Below are positions 4,424 through 6,360 of a DNA stretch of 6,360 bases, piece by piece (the stretch's first letter is position 1; each line of letters opens with the position of its first letter). The DNA comes from an uncultured Lachnospiraceae bacterium (GTDB lineage: Bacteria; Bacillota; Clostridia; Lachnospirales; Lachnospiraceae), in the NCBI GenBank assembly GCA_910578405.1, contig CAJTQO010000072.1:1-6360 (forward strand). Direction: 5' to 3'. Made by a program: the position numbers and the translations under genes. A model generated the notes under the pieces. The model was not told the DNA's origin, searched no databases, and worked only from the letters and a program-made list of their open reading frames with translations.

Positions 4424-5755
4424 ATGGAAAAAGAAAACGTATATTTAAAACCTGTCACTTTAAAAAATATTTTAAAATTTGCTGTGCCGACCATTGCCAT
4501 GACGGTGTTTATGTCTTTTTACACTATGGTGGACGGTTTGTTTGTGTCGAATCTGATTGGGACAGATGCCCTTTCAGCCATTAATTTGACGGCGCCTGTC
4601 ATTCAGGCGGTCACAGCCATTTCCACAATGCTTGCTACCGGAGGCAGCGCAGTGATTATGAAGAAAATGGGGGAGAAGAAGACCGATGAAGCGAAAGAGG
4701 ATTTTACCTTCCTGATTTTGGTCAATGCATTAGTTGGGGTTATAATGTGTGTCCTGGGATATTGGGCGCTGGATCATATTTTTGTGGGGATGAATTTGTC
4801 TGTGGAAGTGGAAGGGTATTGTGTGGAATATTTAAGCAGCTATCTAGTGTTTACAACGCCAATTTTATTGATGAATAATTTCACTCTTTATATGATTGCA
4901 AGTGAAAAGGCAGCGCTCTCCTTGGTATGTTCCGTTACAGGCGGAGTATTAAACATGATTTTGGATTATGTATTGATTGCAGCGTTTCATATGGGCATCC
5001 GTGGGGCGGCCATCGCAACCGGGCTTGGGTATTGCGTGACGGCAGTGGTGGGATTGTTTGTGTTTAGCAGGAAAAAGAATCTTCTTCACTTTAAGAAACC
5101 GGTCTTTCGTTTGCGTGTTTTGATAAATGCCGCTTCCAACGGATGTTCAGAAATGGCGACGGCGCTTGTGACTGGGCTTGTGACTATGATGTTTAACTGG
5201 ACTATGCTCCACTATGTGGGGGAAGACGGAGTGGCGGCTGTTACGATTATTATGTATGCACTGATGTTTGTAAGTTCTTTCTATACAGGATATTCTTATG
5301 GGGTGGCGCCTATGCTCAGCTATTATTATGGGGAGAAGAACCAAGAGAAACTAAAAGCGCTTGTATGGTTGAGTCTAAAGGCAATCGTATTGATTTCTGT
5401 GGTGACGGTAACAGCTTCCTTTCTTTTGAGCAAACCTTTAGCGTTCGTTTTTGCGCGTAGGGATAACCCGGTATATGGGCTGGCTGTAACTGGGAACCGG
5501 ATTTGCGCCATTGCGCTTTTGTTTATTGGCTTTAATATTTTTGCCAGCGGGATGTTTACGGCGCTGTCCAATGGAATAGCATCCGCTGTCCTGGCATTTT
5601 CCAGATCGTTTGTATTTATGCTGATTACAATGATTATATTGCCCATGCTGCTTGGCATAAACGGCGTATGGCTGGCAACGCCTGTGGCAGAACTGATGGC
5701 GTTGGCTTTGTCTGCAGCTATGTTTTTAAAATATAGGAAAAGGTATGGATATTGA
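4424..5755 (+). CDS. MATE-family multidrug efflux transporter (MepA-like)
   Basis: This 443-residue inner-membrane antiporter probably exports cationic drugs or a metabolite using a Na+ or H+ gradient. MATE signatures are present: ILKFAVPTIAMTVFMSFYTM (residues 16-35), VDGLFVSNLIGTDALSAINL (36-55), a LATGGSAVIMKKMGEKK loop (70-86), NMILDYVLI near 177-185 followed by MGIRGAAIATGLGY (190-203), and the second-half repeat from about residue 235. Length and about 12 hydrophobic segments fit the family (usually 440-460). The tail LKYRKRYGY is short and basic. It is transcribed from the MerR-type promoter, divergent from its presumed regulator, forming an inducible efflux module. A dead IS5-type element begins 5 bp past the stop, and no terminator hairpin is visible between them. 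Substrate not predictable. Confidence 0.9.
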   Translation: MEKENVYLKPVTLKNILKFAVPTIAMTVFMSFYTMVDGLFVSNLIGTDALSAINLTAPVIQAVTAISTMLATGGSAVIMKKMGEKKTDEAKEDFTFLILVNALVGVIMCVLGYWALDHIFVGMNLSVEVEGYCVEYLSSYLVFTTPILLMNNFTLYMIASEKAALSLVCSVTGGVLNMILDYVLIAAFHMGIRGAAIATGLGYCVTAVVGLFVFSRKKNLLHFKKPVFRLRVLINAASNGCSEMATALVTGLVTMMFNWTMLHYVGEDGVAAVTIIMYALMFVSSFYTGYSYGVAPMLSYYYGEKNQEKLKALVWLSLKAIVLISVVTVTASFLLSKPLAFVFARRDNPVYGLAVTGNRICAIALLFIGFNIFASGMFTALSNGIASAVLAFSRSFVFMLITMIILPMLLGINGVWLATPVAELMALALSAAMFLKYRKRYGY

Positions 5756-5760
5756 CATGG

Positions 5761-6290
5761 TTAGAGTGTGTTTATCCAAATCAGGATTGGGGCAAGGCAT
5801 ACAAATCCCATATAGGTGAACGCCAGCTTATCATAACGGGTGGCAATGCGGCGGAATCCTTTCAGTTTGAGAAAGTATTTTTTACCAGATGGCGTTCTTT
5901 ATACAGCCGCCAGTCACAGCGGCGCTCAAATTTTGCCCCTTTTCTGGACGGGCTGGTTGGCTCCCCGCCATTTTCATAGATATAGCCTATCGGATTCTGG
6001 CTGTCATAACCCCGGTTCGCCAACACGCAGCTTCCTTCTACATCTGTATGCTTCAGTATGGGGATGGCGAAATGGATGGCATTACGCTGTCCTTTACTAA
6101 GCGTCAGATAGACCGTGAAAAGGGTCCATCCGCATTCTATTCAGTCAAACTTCCTTGCCTAAAATTTTATCAGACAGCGTTACCGGCGGTCAGCGATGCC
6201 GCCGCATCGCCTCCCTTCTTTGCCTTGTTGGTGAAAATATATTTTTCGGAGCTTCACCAGATATAATGCAGACAATACACTAGTGTTCCA
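5761..6290 (-). pseudogene. IS5-family transposase, frameshifted and with catalytic residues lost
   Basis: On the minus strand, from about 6116 down to TAA 5763-5761, two frames join into an IS5-type C-terminal half. The upstream frame gives TVYLTLSKGQRNAIHFAIP, then VLANRGYDSQNPIGYIYENG, then RRCDWRLYKERHLVKNTF. The downstream frame gives KLKGFRRIATRYDKLAFTYM and ends IWINTL. They are joined by a one-base deletion at 5869-5873. The N2 motif DxGY reads NRGY (codon 6017-6015), and the Y(2)R(3)E(6)K signature has Lys for Glu (codon 5882-5880). Above 6116 the sequence is worse: stop codons and gaps interrupt KAKKGGDAAASLTAG (about 6230-6185) and LDGTLVYC (near 6290-6265, possibly the first Asp). 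The N-terminal part is missing. Inactive. Confidence 0.8.
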
Positions 6291-6335
6291 TCCAGACAGA
6301 AATTAGATTTGTGGGCTGCATGGTTTGTGCCAGCG
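5761..6335 (-). mobile_element. Decayed IS5-family element beside the MATE gene
   Basis: The transposase stop side forms the left edge: TTAGAGTGTGTTTATCC from 5761 contains the stop codon and resembles the end of the neighbouring IS copy at 6335. The opposite end with the N-terminal coding part is not in the window; at 6335 the sequence changes to another IS end in the same orientation. Only about 575 bp remain. Insertion lies directly behind the MATE stop, so it did not break that gene. Confidence 0.6.
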
Positions 6336-6360
6336 CTAGAGCGTGTTTGAAAATTCATTC
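6335..6360 (-). mobile_element. Terminal end of a second, related IS copy (runs off the window)
   Basis: TAGAGCGTGTTTGA from 6338 matches TAGAGTGTGTTTAT from 5762 at 11 of 14 positions, in the same orientation. Read on the minus strand, the left copy ends I-N-T-L-stop (ATA AAC ACA CTC TAA) and this one gives S-N-T-L-stop (TCA AAC ACG CTC TAG). The preceding tetranucleotide contexts CTAG and TTAG both fit YTAR, a target type reported for some IS5-group elements. Too little is present to confirm. Confidence 0.4.

Noticed and set aside
5889..6266. 125-residue plus-strand frame
   Set aside because: It is the antisense of the IS5-type transposase remnant, whose motifs are clear on the minus strand.
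1..6360. tRNA, rRNA or riboswitch
   Set aside because: I saw no cloverleaf, rRNA segment or known riboswitch core in any intergenic stretch, though I could not run a covariance search.

Overview
The window looks like chromosomal or integrated accessory DNA from a low-GC Gram-positive gut anaerobe, most likely a Lachnospiraceae-type Clostridia. This is inferred from AGGAGG-type ribosome binding sites, AT-rich genes, and debris typical of clostridial conjugative elements plus IS30- and IS5-type transposases. No marker gene proves the taxon.

Region A (1-1960) is an AT-rich plus-strand gene run: a cytidylate-kinase-like P-loop protein, a 185-residue stand-alone papain-fold (Tox-PL type, putative glutamine deamidase) protein with a complete Cys/His/Asp set, and a divergent single-domain CheW-like protein. 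A hairpin that may be a terminator follows. The pairing of an orphan deamidase-fold toxin domain with a CheW adaptor is the most intriguing part of the window.

Region B (1960-3400) is a GC-rich graveyard of joined fragments. It holds a minus-strand piece of the very large helicase/methylase protein of clostridial conjugative elements, then (head to head across a nested inverted repeat) a plus-strand sigma-70 region-4-like ORF lacking its start, and the N-terminal two thirds of a small conserved conjugative-element protein. The last is cut by the C-terminal third of an IS30-family transposase, followed by an array of degenerate 20-bp repeats.

Region C (3417-5755) is an intact resistance-type module: a MerR-family regulator with a GyrI-like ligand domain, divergent from a 443-residue MATE efflux pump. 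Between them is a textbook MerR promoter with a 19-bp spacer carrying a nearly perfect 23-bp dyad. The regulator probably senses a drug or metabolite and switches on the pump.

Region D (5756-6360) is a dead IS5-family transposase on the minus strand, starting 5 bp after the MATE stop codon. It carries a frameshift, stop codons and substitutions at two catalytic residues. At the right edge begins what looks like the end of a second, related IS copy in the same orientation.
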